From NCBI RefSeq assembly GCF_905220565.1, contig NC_059399.1, forward strand, positions 7,409,501 to 7,473,500: 64,000 nucleotides of DNA, written 5' to 3'. Source of the stretch: Melitaea cinxia. Taxonomy: Eukaryota > Arthropoda > Insecta > Lepidoptera > Nymphalidae. Under the pieces are notes generated by a model. The model did not search any database. It was not told the DNA's origin and saw only the letters and a list, made by a program, of their open reading frames with translations. The translations under genes and the position numbers were made by a program. Positions 12,301 through 22,623 of this stretch are shown here, in pieces; the first letter of the stretch is position 1; each line of letters opens with the position of its first letter.

Positions 12301-12980
12301 GAAAATTTTATTGGCTGAGCTCATTAACATATGGTGTTTCTCTAATAGATTATTATCAAATGTCGTCCTTGTAAGTTTATAATATATGCTTGAACAAAGC
12401 AAGCATTAAATCATCATCACACAAATTATCTTTCATTAATTACAAATAAAAATAGCTATAAAACCTACGTGTTTGGTAAGAAAGATGAGCATGATCGGTC
12501 AACGTCTAACTTAGAAGGAGAAGAAACCTTTGTTCAGTAGTAAAAGTTTTAGACTTAAATCTACGAAGGCCTTAGCTTTAGTATATAAAGCCTTAAAATC
12601 CACGACAGAATGAATCGACATTTCCCATGAGTAAAAGTTTTCTTATTTGATTTGCTGTTTTTTTTTTATGATTAAGCCCATTTTACGTCTTGTTTAATGG
12701 AGACGAGCTGGCAACAATAACATTACCTCTAAAAACAAAATACCGCCGCAGACACTTCAACGTCCATTAACTGGATTAGAGATCGTTCAGTGAACAACTG
12801 TTTTTTAGGTAGGTGCGATAGTATTTTCTGCGTTGACAATATATTGAAAAAAAATGGTAAGACAGTCGAATCCGGGACAGTCAAAAAGTGTAAATGTTTG
12901 GATTCATTGTTTAATAGTAATTTTCTATCGTTTGTGGCTATTTTGCAGCAATATATATTAAAATTATTATTATTATTATA
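9372..12980. other. No gene recognised; long AT-rich stretch
   Basis: About 3.6 kb, AT-rich throughout. Short ORFs at 10,298-10,546 and 11,429-11,614 have compositions expected from AT-rich non-coding DNA (Y, I, N, K, F). No family member was recognised. The block 10,700-10,800 has more balanced composition and looks unique. Confidence 0.4.
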
Positions 12981-13284
12981 TGAGACTATACGCGAGAGAA
13001 CGAAAGTAACCGAATAGCCCACAGAATTGGCAAGGCAGTGGGCTGGTCATCTGTGTCGCAGGACCGATGGCCGTTGTAGCAGACGGGTTTTAGAGTGGAG
13101 ACCGCATCTTGGCAAACGCAGTGTGGAACGTCCTCCAGCCCGTTGGACCGAAGATCTACGTAAGATTGCCGGTGTAGGCTGGATGAGGATTGCGGAAAAC
13201 GGGGATGTCTGGCCTTGTCTGTTACTTGGGGAGGCCTTTGTCCAGCAGTGGACTGGAATAGGCTGAACTGATGATGATGATGAT
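12981..13284 (+). pseudogene. RTE-clade LINE, 3' end fragment
   Basis: Nearly the same sequence as the last ~300 bases of the RTE at 17,774-18,967. It starts gagactatacgcgagagaac and ends aataggctgaa, then a (TGA)n tail to 13,284. A one-base loss relative to the full copy creates a stop in gtaaccgaatag, and several bases are missing at ttggcaaggcagtgggctgg. After that the frame is open from 13,027 to 13,266 and keeps the motifs WAGHLCRRTDGR and RWTEDLRKIAGVGWMRIAE. Relative to the full copy there are six extra bases near gtctggccttgtctgttact. It is a 5'-truncated dead copy. (TGA)n tails are typical of RTE elements. Confidence 0.85.
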
Positions 13285-14334
13285 CACCCCATTAAATATG
13301 TGCAAGAACCTTCAAGGACCAAACATTTCTATACAAAATTGTGCATAACCTTGTTGACTCTAAAAGTCTTGTTAGTAAAATTTTCTTTGAATATCCCTGT
13401 CTTCAACTCAAGAAATCAATAATTATTTTTCGTACCCCGAAGTAAAAATGATAATACCAAATATGTGTTTTTCTTACGTGTATGTAAGAATTATATAAAC
13501 ATTGTGAAAATTTAGCTATATTAAATATGAAAATTAGTAAATATAAGAATAGTTTACATAAGTTATTATCTACAGCTCAACAGCTGTTTTAGCTTTCTGT
13601 TTTTGTTTTTATTTTTACCGTAACTTGTCAAATATTTGTTTTGATTTTGTGTAGAAACTTCATTGATTTGAATAAGTTCTTGAATTATTTTTATTGATAA
13701 TTTATTTGTTGCAATAATTGTTTAAAATAAAAATTAAATAATAATAAAAACAAAATTAAACAAGAATTACTATTTTTATTAAATATTCTTATTTCAGATA
13801 TATATATTAAACTTTAATTAAATATTATTTACTTCATACATTTTAGAAACTTTTGCTAAAAAGAAAAGATGAAATTGATAAGCTTATTAAGGTTCAGCGT
13901 TTGACAACATCTGAAGAGCTGATTCTTTGAAACTTATCCGATTCAGTTTTTATGAAGCTTTGCACACTTTACTAGACGTGTATTTGCATCACTATACAAT
14001 TAACGTTAAAATCAAACTCATTTTTCCATTTCAAAATTTTCAACATTAATTGAATGCTAAATTTTATTTTAAATTATAAAGATTACAAATATTGCGAAGT
14101 TCCTACTCTAAATCTACGGGGAAATCAAGAAGAGTCGTTTTAAGTTTAACTGTTTATATCTCTGAAATCTTTAATGACATTTTAGTAACCTACATAATGA
14201 TATCCAGTTTTTATACAATTAAATTAATAAATAAATAAAAATTATCTATTTCTAACCCATACAGATTCATAGGTGTTGTTGAAAAGACTTAAAAAACTAT
14301 GGTATTAAAAACTTAACTAAAAGGGTCACATTAA
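13285..14334. other. No gene recognised; AT-rich DNA
   Basis: AT-rich, with poly-A and poly-T runs and no repeat family recognised. No ORF worth keeping. Confidence 0.4.
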
Positions 14335-15575
14335 AATTTTTGTATCTTTTGCGAGCTGAAAACAGATCCAGTTCAACATAATAACACTGTCCGTGGGAGG
14401 CTGATGGAACTGCCCCATACACGATTCAACCGAAATGTGGTGCGTTTTCTATTCACCCTTACTGACATGGCCCTTCGCTCCCACTTAAAACTATGAACTT
14501 GTTTAAGAGGAACGCCATTCAGCTTAATGTTGGAACTCTGTACGTTTTATTTCTGGACTTAAAAACTAATAACTCATATTTAGCAGTATTGTACACAAGG
14601 CAGTGAATATTTGCTAAACGCTCACAAATACCAATAAATAAATAAATAAACGTTTCAAACTCAACGGCCCCCAGTAGAGCTTAGTCCTTTATTGGTGGTC
14701 TGGATACACACACAATACACCAAACGCCCAGACCACAACAAACATCTATATGGCCAATATAAATGTCCGTCGTAGCGGGGATCGAACCCGCGACCGCCAG
14801 TGCAACAGCCTGTGCTGTGACCGCTGCGCCAACGCGTCGTCGAATAAGTCTGATGAAAGCGCTGACTGAGGAGTACAGCGGTATCATACTGTCAGCGTAG
14901 GTAGTTAATGTTATTGACAATAGTTTCATCAATGGAACAAACGAAGGCAACGCCACTGAGCTCCTTAATCAGCCCGTTCATTTAAGAATCAGTGAGTTAA
15001 CTACTCCGCCTACCACCCCGTTTAAATCTGTACATGTTTGAAAACTCACTGGACCATTTTACATAATTTTGCTTGTTTGAATATGAGTACATTAGTATAT
15101 AAATATATTAATGTGGTAGGTTAGTGTATGCATACAAAATTTTCTAAAGCTTATCATGCTGAAATAAATCAAAGGCTTTAGACAAGTCCAGAAATAGAGC
15201 ATATACAGGTGTATTCCTATCTGTATAGTACTGGACACTGCTTGAGGCACAGTACTGCAGTCTCTGTGGAAAAGCCCGGTCTAAAGCCGATCTATCGTCA
15301 TGTAGATTGACATGTTTCCTCAGTTATTGGTCAAGAAGCCTGTTCTGCGCTTTTCTTACTATAGTGGTCAGAGACATTGGTCGATAATTACATTAACATC
15401 AGTACTAGTTTTGTTCTGGATCATGGGGAATAACTACCGTTTTTAACATAGACTCTGGTAGGTATTCGTCATTTAAGCATTGTGAGAAAAACAAGGAAAG
15501 TAACGTAGCCAAATGAACACCCGCAAACTTCAGATTTTAAGAATTCAAATGATCGTGCCCGGTAGATTTTTTTTG
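14335..15575 (-). pseudogene. Jockey/CR1-type LINE reverse transcriptase, decayed, split by a SINE
   Basis: Reading the minus strand from 15,570 downwards gives recognisable non-LTR reverse-transcriptase blocks with stops and frameshifts. In order they are KSTGHDHLNS; LKFAG..LATLLSLFF; NYRPMSLTTIV; VYALFLDLSKAFD at about 15,168-15,200 (motif A with its catalytic aspartate); a GG-RQG-like region; CSIDETIVNNINY; YADSM near 14,890, a degraded YADD box reached by a frameshift; ICERLANIHCLVYN; and KSRNKTYRVPTL near 14,540. The SINE at 14,631-14,842 lies between IRLIRR and ICERL, which are contiguous in an intact protein. The endonuclease half is absent (5' truncation). The clade is not firmly assigned. 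Confidence 0.85.
14631..14842 (-). repeat. tRNA-derived SINE, family S1 head with (TTTA)n tail (S1b)
   Basis: On the minus strand it opens acgcgttggcgcagcggtca (A box) and carries gggttcgatcccc (B box, 14,777-14,789). The body is related to S1. It ends gggggccgttgagtttgaaa followed by a (TTTA)n run. The same head with the same ending is at 21,641-21,853. The other S1 copies have an RTE-like tail instead. It interrupts the LINE reverse transcriptase here. Not a functional tRNA. Confidence 0.8.
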
Positions 15576-16240
15576 GCAATTAAAAACATTTTATTTGTAC
15601 TTTTATTTTTACGTGATGTTGAAATAGGCATATAAAATACACGACTGTTAACATAAAAAATATCCAAACAAATTATATTAAAATGTTTTGACATTTTTTG
15701 GAGTAACAAGTTTACCATGGACAATTATTTCATATTTGCCGGTTGAGTACAAAAGGTTTGCTTATTAATCGAATTGTCGTGCCGCAAAGTGGTCAGCTAG
15801 CAATCACTCGTTCAGAATTTCCCTTCATTCAGGATAAAATGCATGAAAATTTTCGTTTTCACTGTTTATATTAAAGCTGTAAATTTGATTGTATTTTTCA
15901 TGTGCAAATGAGGAGAGTTATTCGGTATTTTCACTTGGAAATATGAACCTTTTATAGAGCTTAGAGACTTGTATTTTATCTATACAATACTAAACTTTTA
16001 TATGCATTAAAAATACGTATAAATTTACCGTATTTTTGAAAGATAGTAGGTTAGTTTAAGCAATTTATTCCCAAAAAGATAGATTCACTTATATAAGAAC
16101 AAAATAATAAATGTACGCGTATAAATACAAATAGTCGCCATATTGGTAAATACTTAGTTAACGGTGTTGAATACTCTTAATTCGCCGTATACTCGTATAT
16201 TTTAATTGCTATAGAGATACATATAGTGAAATAACTTATA
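15576..16240. other. No gene recognised; AT-rich DNA
   Basis: AT-rich flank between the LINE pseudogene and the composite Helitron-like block. Nothing recognisable. Confidence 0.4.
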
Positions 16241-16261
16241 TCTATCTATAATATATATAAA

Positions 16262-17634
16262 CGCGAAAGGTCATTCATCACGAAATCTCCGAAACTATAA
16301 CACCTACAAACTTGAAATTTGGCAAGTAGGCTCCTTATAGAACGTAGACATCCGCTAAGAACGGATTTTACGAAACTCAACCCCTAAGGGGGTAAAATGG
16401 GGGTTGGAAGTTTATATGAGAGTCCCATGTTTTTGACGTAAGAGACTTGAAATTTAAAATGTAAGCTCTATAGATAGATGGTGAAAAGGTGTCCAAATAA
16501 TGTCTCTTTAGAAATCAACCCCTTTTTGGGTTAAAACGGGGGATAGTAGGTCGGCTCACTGATCATGAAATCTCCGAAACTATAACAGTTACAAACTTGA
16601 AATTTGGCAGAAAGGCTCCTTATAGGGCGTAGACATCCGCTAAGAACGAATTTTACAAAATTCGACCCTTAAGGGGGTAAAAAGGGGGTTGGAAGTTTGT
16701 ATGAAAGTCCCATGTTTTTGAAGTAAGAGACTTGAAATTTAAAATGTATACCTTATAGATGGTGAGAAGGTGTCCAAATAATGTATATTAGAAATCAACT
16801 CCCTTTTGGGGTTACAACGGGGGATGGTAGGTTTACTCACTCATCACGAAATCTCCGAAACTAAAACACCTACAAACTTGAAATTTGGCAGATAGGCTTC
16901 TTATAGGGCGTAGACATTCGCTAAGAACGGGTTTTACAAAACTCGACCCCTAAGGGGGTAAAACGGGGTTTGGAAGTTTGTATGAAAGTCCTACGTTTTT
17001 GAAGTAAGAGACTTGAAATTTAAAATGTATGCTCTATAGATAGTGAGAAGGTGTTCAAATAATGTATCTTTAGAAATCAACTCCCTTTTGGGGTTAAAAC
17101 GGGGGATGGTAGGTTGGCTTACTCATCACGAAATCTTTGAAACTATAATAGCTACAAATTTGAAAATTGGCAAGTAGGTTCCTTATAGAGCATATACATT
17201 TGCTAAGAACGAATTTTATGAAACTCGACCCCTAAGGTGATAAAACGGGGGTTGGAAGTTTGTATGAAAGTCCTATGTTTTTGAAGTAAGAGACTTGAAA
17301 TTTAAAATGTATGCTCTATAGATGTTGAGAAGGTGTTCAAATAATGTATCTTTAGAAATCAACTCCCTTTTGGGGTTAAATGGGGTATGGTAGGTTGACT
17401 CACTCATCACGAAATCTCTGAAACTATAACAGCTACAAACTTGAAATTTTGCAGATAGGTTCCTTATAGGGCGTAAACATCCGCTGAGAACGGATTTTAC
17501 GAAACTCGATCCATAAGGGGATAAAACAGGGGTTGGAAGTTTATATGAAAGTCATATGTTATTAAGGTAAGAGACTTGAAATTTAAAATGTTATGCTCTA
17601 TAGATGGCGAGGAAGTGTCCAAATAATACATCGT
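16262..17634 (+). repeat. ~280-bp tandem array inside the Helitron-like element
   Basis: About five diverged units. The anchor catcacgaaatctccgaaac (or a close variant) occurs at 16,276, 16,564, 16,842, 17,124 and 17,405, giving spacings of 288, 278, 282 and 281. Each unit contains the phrases acttgaaatttggca, a gggggtaaaa-type G run, and tatgaaagtcc. Homologous arrays are at 19,531-20,300 on the same strand and 39,033-40,820 on the opposite strand. No unit carries an ORF. Confidence 0.85.
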
Positions 17635-17636
17635 AA

Positions 17637-17771
17637 TCTATATATATAAAAGAGAAAGGTCACTGATTGACATCACGAGAACTCAAAAACCGCTGGATGG
17701 TCCATCCATCCAAGGACAAAGATGAAATTTGGCAGGGAGGTAGATTATAGTTAGTAGACGTCCGCTGAGAA
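17637..17771 (+). mobile_element. 5' end of a second Helitron-like body nested in copy 1
   Basis: An A|TC boundary at 17,636|17,637 is followed by tatatatataaaagagaaag and gagaactcaaaaaccgctgg, a different opening from the 280-bp units. The same body, without the RTE, is at about 20,295-20,750. It is interrupted at 17,771 by the RTE insertion and resumes at 18,978. Confidence 0.6.
17756..17771 (+). repeat. Left target-site duplication of the RTE insertion
   Basis: The bases agacgtccgctgagaa here match agacgtccgctaagaa at 18,978-18,993 in 15 of 16 positions. This pair defines the RTE insertion as 17,772-18,977. Confidence 0.85.
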
Positions 17772-18977
17772 GACTCGACGAATTCCAACCACCAGAGCAG
17801 GCTGGGTTTCGAAATGGCTACAGCACCGTGGACCACATCCATACTGTTCGGCAGATTATCCAAAAGACGGAAGAATATAATCAACCGCTGTGTATGGCAT
17901 TTGTGGACTACGAGAAAGCCTTCGACTCCGTCGAGACCTGGGCTGTCCTGGACTCTCTGCAGAGATGTCATATCGACTGGCGATATATCGAGGTACTAAA
18001 ATCTATGTACGACGCGGCGACGATGACCGTTCATGTCAATGACCAAAGAACAAGACCTATTTCCCTCCGGCGCGGGGTAAGACAGGGGGATGTAATATCA
18101 CCGAAACTGTTTACCACTGCGCTAGAGGATGTTTTTAAGACCTTGGATTGGGGGGAACGGGGCATCAACGTCAACGGTGAATTCATCTCTCACCTTCGTT
18201 TCGCCGACGATATTGTCATCTTTGCGGAGACGCTGGATGAGTTAGGCCAAATGCTGGCCGGCCTAAACGAGTCCTCCCGACGGGTCGGTCTCTGTATGAA
18301 CTTGGATAAGACGAAAGTTATGTTTAACAACCAAGTCATACCGATACCGGTATCGGTCGATGGTACCCTTCTCGAAGTTGTTCAGGATTATATTTACCTA
18401 GGCCATACTATCCAACTAGGCCGCAACAACTTCGAGAAGGAGGCCGATAGGAGGATTCGGTTGGGCTGGGCGGCGTTTGGCAGACTCCGTCGAGTCTTCA
18501 CTTCGAAGATTCCGCAATGCTTGAAGACAAAAGTTTTCGAGCAATGCGTCCTGCCTGTGTTAACATACGGAGCCGAGACGTGGACACTGACCAAGGGACT
18601 GGTCCACAAGTTTAAAGTCGCTCAACGTGCAATGGAACGGGCTATGCTTGGGGTCTCTCTCAAATACAAGATTAGAAATGAGACTATCCGCGAGAGAACG
18701 AAAGTAACCGACATAGCCCACAGAATTAGCAAGTTGAAGTGGCAGTGGGCTGGTCATCTTTGTCGCAGGACCGATGGCCGTTGGAGCAGACGGGTCCTAG
18801 AGTGGAGACCGCGTCTTGGCAAACGCAGTGTGGGACGTCCTCCGGCCCGTTGGACCGACGATCTACGTAAGATTGCCGGTGTAGGCTGGATGAGGATTGC
18901 GGAAGACCGGGATGTGTGGCGCGAACTTGGGGAGGCCTATGTCAAGCAGTGGACTGCGATAGGCTGAAGTGAAGTGA
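17772..18977 (+). mobile_element. RTE-clade LINE insertion, 5'-truncated
   Basis: A 1.2-kb insertion between near-identical 16-bp duplications. Its first codons already lie inside the reverse transcriptase, so the apurinic-endonuclease half is missing. Its 3' end is the stop codon followed by gaagtgaag, a short microsatellite tail as usual for RTE. Other RTE pieces in the window are at 12,981-13,284 (same strand) and 46,270-46,790 (opposite strand). Confidence 0.9.
17774..18967 (+). CDS. RTE-type endonuclease-reverse transcriptase, N-terminally truncated
   Basis: An uninterrupted frame runs from LDEFQPPEQAGFRNGYSTV at 17,774 to TGA at 18,965-18,967 (397 codons). The GTG at 17,828 is not a real start, because the family sequence continues upstream. 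Counting from 17,828: FVDYEKAFD at residues 25-33 is motif A (aspartate 27), GVRQGD is at 83-88, and FADD at 125-128 is the catalytic motif. A thumb/C-terminal region follows with YLGHTIQLG, CVLPVLTYGAETW and WAGHLCRRTDGR, ending EAYVKQWTAIG. The enzyme would copy its own RNA at a nicked genomic target. The catalytic residues are intact, but without the endonuclease domain and 5' promoter this copy cannot be autonomous. Higher GC content than its surroundings fits a recent arrival. Confidence 0.9.
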   Translation, partial: LDEFQPPEQAGFRNGYSTVDHIHTVRQIIQKTEEYNQPLCMAFVDYEKAFDSVETWAVLDSLQRCHIDWRYIEVLKSMYDAATMTVHVNDQRTRPISLRRGVRQGDVISPKLFTTALEDVFKTLDWGERGINVNGEFISHLRFADDIVIFAETLDELGQMLAGLNESSRRVGLCMNLDKTKVMFNNQVIPIPVSVDGTLLEVVQDYIYLGHTIQLGRNNFEKEADRRIRLGWAAFGRLRRVFTSKIPQCLKTKVFEQCVLPVLTYGAETWTLTKGLVHKFKVAQRAMERAMLGVSLKYKIRNETIRERTKVTDIAHRISKLKWQWAGHLCRRTDGRWSRRVLEWRPRLGKRSVGRPPARWTDDLRKIAGVGWMRIAEDRDVWRELGEAYVKQWTAIG

Positions 18978-18993
18978 AGACGTCCGCTAAGAA
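18978..18993 (+). repeat. Right target-site duplication of the RTE insertion
   Basis: Reads agacgtccgctaagaa. It restores the Helitron-body phrase gtccgctaagaacggatttt found throughout the 280-bp units. Confidence 0.85.
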
Positions 18994-19520
18994 CGGATTT
19001 TGCGATATTCCATCGCTAAGGGGGTTTAATTGGGGTTGATAGTTTGTATGAAACATATACAGTAGCAACAAGTTCGCCTGATAGGTTATTCATACTGCAG
19101 CCTGAAAATAAAACTAAAAATGTGGTGTATAGAGAGGTTTTATAAAAATAACTATTAAATTATACTAAATTGTGTCTTTGAAAAAGTTACTCAGAGTGAT
19201 AAGCATTTCAAGTGACTGAAATAAAAAAATAATTTGCGTTAAGCATCTTAATAGTAATGCATATCTTCATAACCACGCGGACGTAGTCGCGGGCAACAGT
19301 TAGTGTATTATAAAACAAAGTTCCCAAAAGCGTATGTGACCGATTCCCTCAAAATCTACTTAACGGATTTTCATGCGGTTTCACAAATGGAGAGAGGTCT
19401 TCAAGAGGAAGGTTTACGGAACGGCAAAGCCAATTTTGATGAGAGTTTCACTGGAAGTTTGCCGGGAAAACTTTGTGACAAACTGATTTCAACGCGGGCG
19501 AAGCCGCGGGCACAGCTAGT

Positions 19521-20949
19521 AATATATATAAACGCGAAAGGTCATTCATCACGAAATCTCCGAAACTATAACACCTACAAACTTGAAATTTGGCAGGTAG
19601 GCTCCTTATAGGACGTAGACATCCGCTAAGAACGGATTTTACTAAACTCGACCCCTAAGAGGGTAAAACGGGGGTTGGAAGTTTGTATGAAAATCCTATG
19701 TTTTTGAAGTAAGAGACTTGAAATTTAAAACGTATGCTCTATAGATGGTGAGAAGGTGTCTAAATAATGTATCTTTAGAAATCAATTCCCTTTTGGAGTT
19801 AAAACGGGGGATGGTAGGTTGACTCACTCATCACGAAATCTCCGAAGCTATAACAGCACAAACTTGAAATTTGGCAAGTAGGTTCCTTATAAGGCGTAAA
19901 CATCCGCTGAGAACGGATTTTACGAAACTCGACCCTTAAGGGGATAAAACGGGGGTTGGAAGTTTGTATGAAAGTCCTATATTTTTGAAGTATGAGACTT
20001 GAAATTTAAAACGTATGATCTATAGATGGTGAGAAGGTGTCTAAATAATGTATCTTTAGAAATCAATTCCCTTTTGGAGTTAAAACGGGGGATGGTAGGT
20101 TGACTCACTCATCACGAAATCTCCGAAGCTATAACAGCACAAACTTGAAATTTGGCAAGTAGGTTCCTTATAAGGCGTAAACATCTGTTGAGAACGGATT
20201 TTACGAAACTCGACCCCTAAGGGGATAAAACGGGGGTTGAAAGTTTGTATGAAAGTCCTATATTTTTGAAGTATGAGACTTGAAATTTAAAAGGTATGTA
20301 AGAGAAAGGTCACTGACTCACTCATCACGAGAACCCAAAAACAGCTGGAGGGTCCATCCATCTAGGATGGATAAAAATGAAATTTGGCAGGGAGGTAGAT
20401 TTTAGTTAGTAGATTATAGTTAGTAGATAATAGTAGTAGAGTAGAGAGATGTTGCGATATTCTACCGCTAAGGGGGTTTAATTGGGGTTGATAGTTTGTA
20501 TGAAACATATACAGCAGTTATAAGTTCGTCGATAGGTTGTTTATACTGCAGCCTGAAAATAAAACTAAAAATGTGGTGTATAGAGAGGTTTTATAAAACA
20601 AGTATTAAATTATACTAAATTTTGCCTTTTAAAAAGTTACTCAGTGTGATAAGCATTTCAAGTGACTGAAATAAAAAAAATGCGTTAAACGGCTTAATAG
20701 TAATGCATATCTTCATAACCACGCGGATGTAGTCGCGGGCAACAGTTAGTGTATTATAAAACAAAGTATTATAAAGTAAAGTATATATGATCGATTTCCT
20801 CAAAATCTACTGAACGGATTTTCATGCGGTTCAAGAGGAAGGTTTAAGGAACGGCTAAGCCGATTTTAATGAGAGTTTCACTGGAAGTTTGCCGGGAAAA
20901 CTTTGTGACACACTGATTTCAACGCGGGCGAAGCCGCGGGCACAGCTAG
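19521..20949 (+). mobile_element. Composite Helitron-like element, copy 2, head-to-tail with copy 1
   Basis: It begins aatatatataaacgcgaaag directly after copy 1's CTAG|T, without the first nine bases (tctatctat) present at 16,241. Three diverged ~280-bp units follow (anchors at 19,547, 19,829 and 20,109). Next come the second body (gagaacccaaaaacagctgg near 20,330), the eroded inner end accacgcggatgtagtcgcg then cagttagt (20,719-20,750), and the final 3' module ending CTAG at 20,946-20,949. The order of modules equals copy 1 without the RTE. No ORF. Confidence 0.75.
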
Positions 20950-20950
20950 T

Positions 20951-21640
20951 ATACTTATATAGCTCGTTATTATTTTTGCTTTACTTTCAAGTTAATGTAT
21001 TTTATTGTATAAAATTAAAAAAATATATTAACTTACACCTGTTTGGGACACTAGCTCTCACGGATTTGATTACGGTACTCGATAAACGCTTGTGCAGCTC
21101 ATACAAATGTTTGTTGTGATTTGCACGATTATGCTGTTGTGTTTGTTTCCGGACCCGTGACAAAGATAGCTTTATCAGCCAACGATGAAACAGGCCTATT
21201 AAGGGCCGGAATCCTAAGGTGTTGATTTTTTTATTTTATTTTTGTTTATATAGTATAGTATATAGTTGATATAGGCACATATACACACTAGAAAAGGTTA
21301 TATTATAACTTTGAACCTAATTAATTATCCCCTTAACTTAATATTAGGCAAAGAGAAAATAGTAAAGGAGGCATTAACATAAATATCTAGTTTATTAACT
21401 ACAATAGCCAATGGATTTTAATAAGAAAAACGAGTGTGCTTTAGACTAAAGTAAAACTTACGAAACGTAGCTCTCTCTCTTTCTATTTTGACTATTAACT
21501 TATATCTCCCTCTCAACTTCCGTTCGTCTCACCCGATCCCACTTTTCGTAACACTCTCGTCACGCATTCACCAGCTTAGTTCCCAAGTCAAGCGTATGTA
21601 AAGAAGTTTTACTTCAACAATGGCTCCACGGATCGCTCTA
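20951..21640. other. No gene recognised
   Basis: Between the Helitron-like block and a SINE. A short GC-richer patch at 21,145-21,215 (ggcctattaagggccggaat) is unassigned. A CT-rich run lies at 21,471-21,484. Confidence 0.4.
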
Positions 21641-21853
21641 TAAATAAATAAATAAACGAAAACTCAACGGCCCCGAGTAGGATTTTCTCCTGTGTCGGGG
21701 TCGGAAACACACACAACACACAAGCACAAACGCCTAGACCACGACAAATATCTATATGGCCAATACAAATATCTGTCGTGAGCGGGGATCGAATCTGCGA
21801 CCGCCAGTGCAACAGTCGGTACTGTAACCGCTGCGCCAACGCGTCGTCGTCGT
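21641..21853 (-). repeat. tRNA-derived SINE S1b, (TTTA)n-tailed
   Basis: Minus strand: gacgcgttggcgcagcggtt (A box), gcagattcgatccccgctca (B box), a body mentioning tatggccata-type text shared with S1, and the end cggggccgttgagttttcg plus TTTA repeats. A sister copy is at 14,631-14,842. No tRNA function expected. Confidence 0.8.
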
Positions 21854-22623
21854 CTAACGTCTCTATCTAGGGATTCAAGTTAAAGTTAAGTGCAGCATTT
21901 GTAAATGATATCAAAACTTAATGTTGATAAGAATGAAAATATCACGGTAGAGCTTTATACAATAAAAAAATTTTTAAAAAATTTATCGAAAGATTTGACT
22001 AAATTTACCGGACTATATTGATATAAATTGTGCCAACAAAATAAAATTATTGGAAAATAATACGCAAGGATTACAGAGAGGTTTATGTTTGATATAATTG
22101 TGAAGGGAGGATTCAATATTGCCGAAGGGTAACGATGACGTAAACTTTTAACTAAGCAGCATCTGTGCTGCTCGTTTTGACAAGACAATTATTGTTATGA
22201 CTCATTTTGGGTCCGTAATTCTCTTACCATCATTGGAACAAACAGGCGAAAACAAAGAATTATGATTTTATCTATACTAATATTTAGGAATTAGAAGAAT
22301 TTGCTGATTGAATGCGAAAACCTACGCGTTTGATTTTAACATATAGGCTATGATTCTCCATAAAATTTTCAAATCACTCTATAACGAATAAAAACAAAAC
22401 ATTATCGATAAATGCTTTTCGATTAAAATAGGATATATTCCCTAGTAAAATAGTATTAAAAATAACAAAAATGTATTGTTTGTAATTATGCTTCATTTTT
22501 ACTTGTAACGACAAGTAGTTTAAACATATCATAATTAACATCAAGTAACTTAAATGAAATAAAGTAACTGTAACTTCACGTTACCATTCCATGTATGTAT
22601 CATTTCGGTAAAATTCATCTTAC
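21854..22623. other. No gene recognised; AT-rich DNA
   Basis: AT-rich flank. If the exon at 22,624-22,732 is real, this would be downstream intron on the minus strand. Confidence 0.35.

Larger units (their letters stand above)
16241..19519 (+). mobile_element. Composite non-autonomous Helitron-like element, copy 1
   Basis: The 5' border is A|TC at 16,240|16,241 (tctatctataatatatataa), and the 3' border is CTAG|T at 19,516-19,520. A GC hairpin (CGCGG at 19,493-19,497, CCGCG at 19,504-19,508) lies eight bases before CTAG. These are the established Helitron end features. Inside, in order: a ~280-bp tandem array to 17,636; a second element body starting A|TC at 17,637; an RTE insertion; an eroded inner end reading accacgcggacgtagtcgcg then cagttagt (19,272-19,304); and the final 3' module. 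No Rep or helicase ORF exists, so it depends on an autonomous relative. Confidence 0.75.

Noticed and set aside
14777..14832. tRNA-like A and B boxes (also at 21,784, 24,767, 44,619 and 59,845) considered as tRNA genes
   Set aside because: No acceptor or anticodon stems can be formed, the boxes continue into repeat bodies, and several copies share them. They are SINE or repeat promoters.
16262..17634. Regularly spaced repeats considered as a CRISPR-like array
   Set aside because: The units are ~280 bases, the whole unit is repeated with no unique spacers, and the context is a eukaryotic Helitron-like element.
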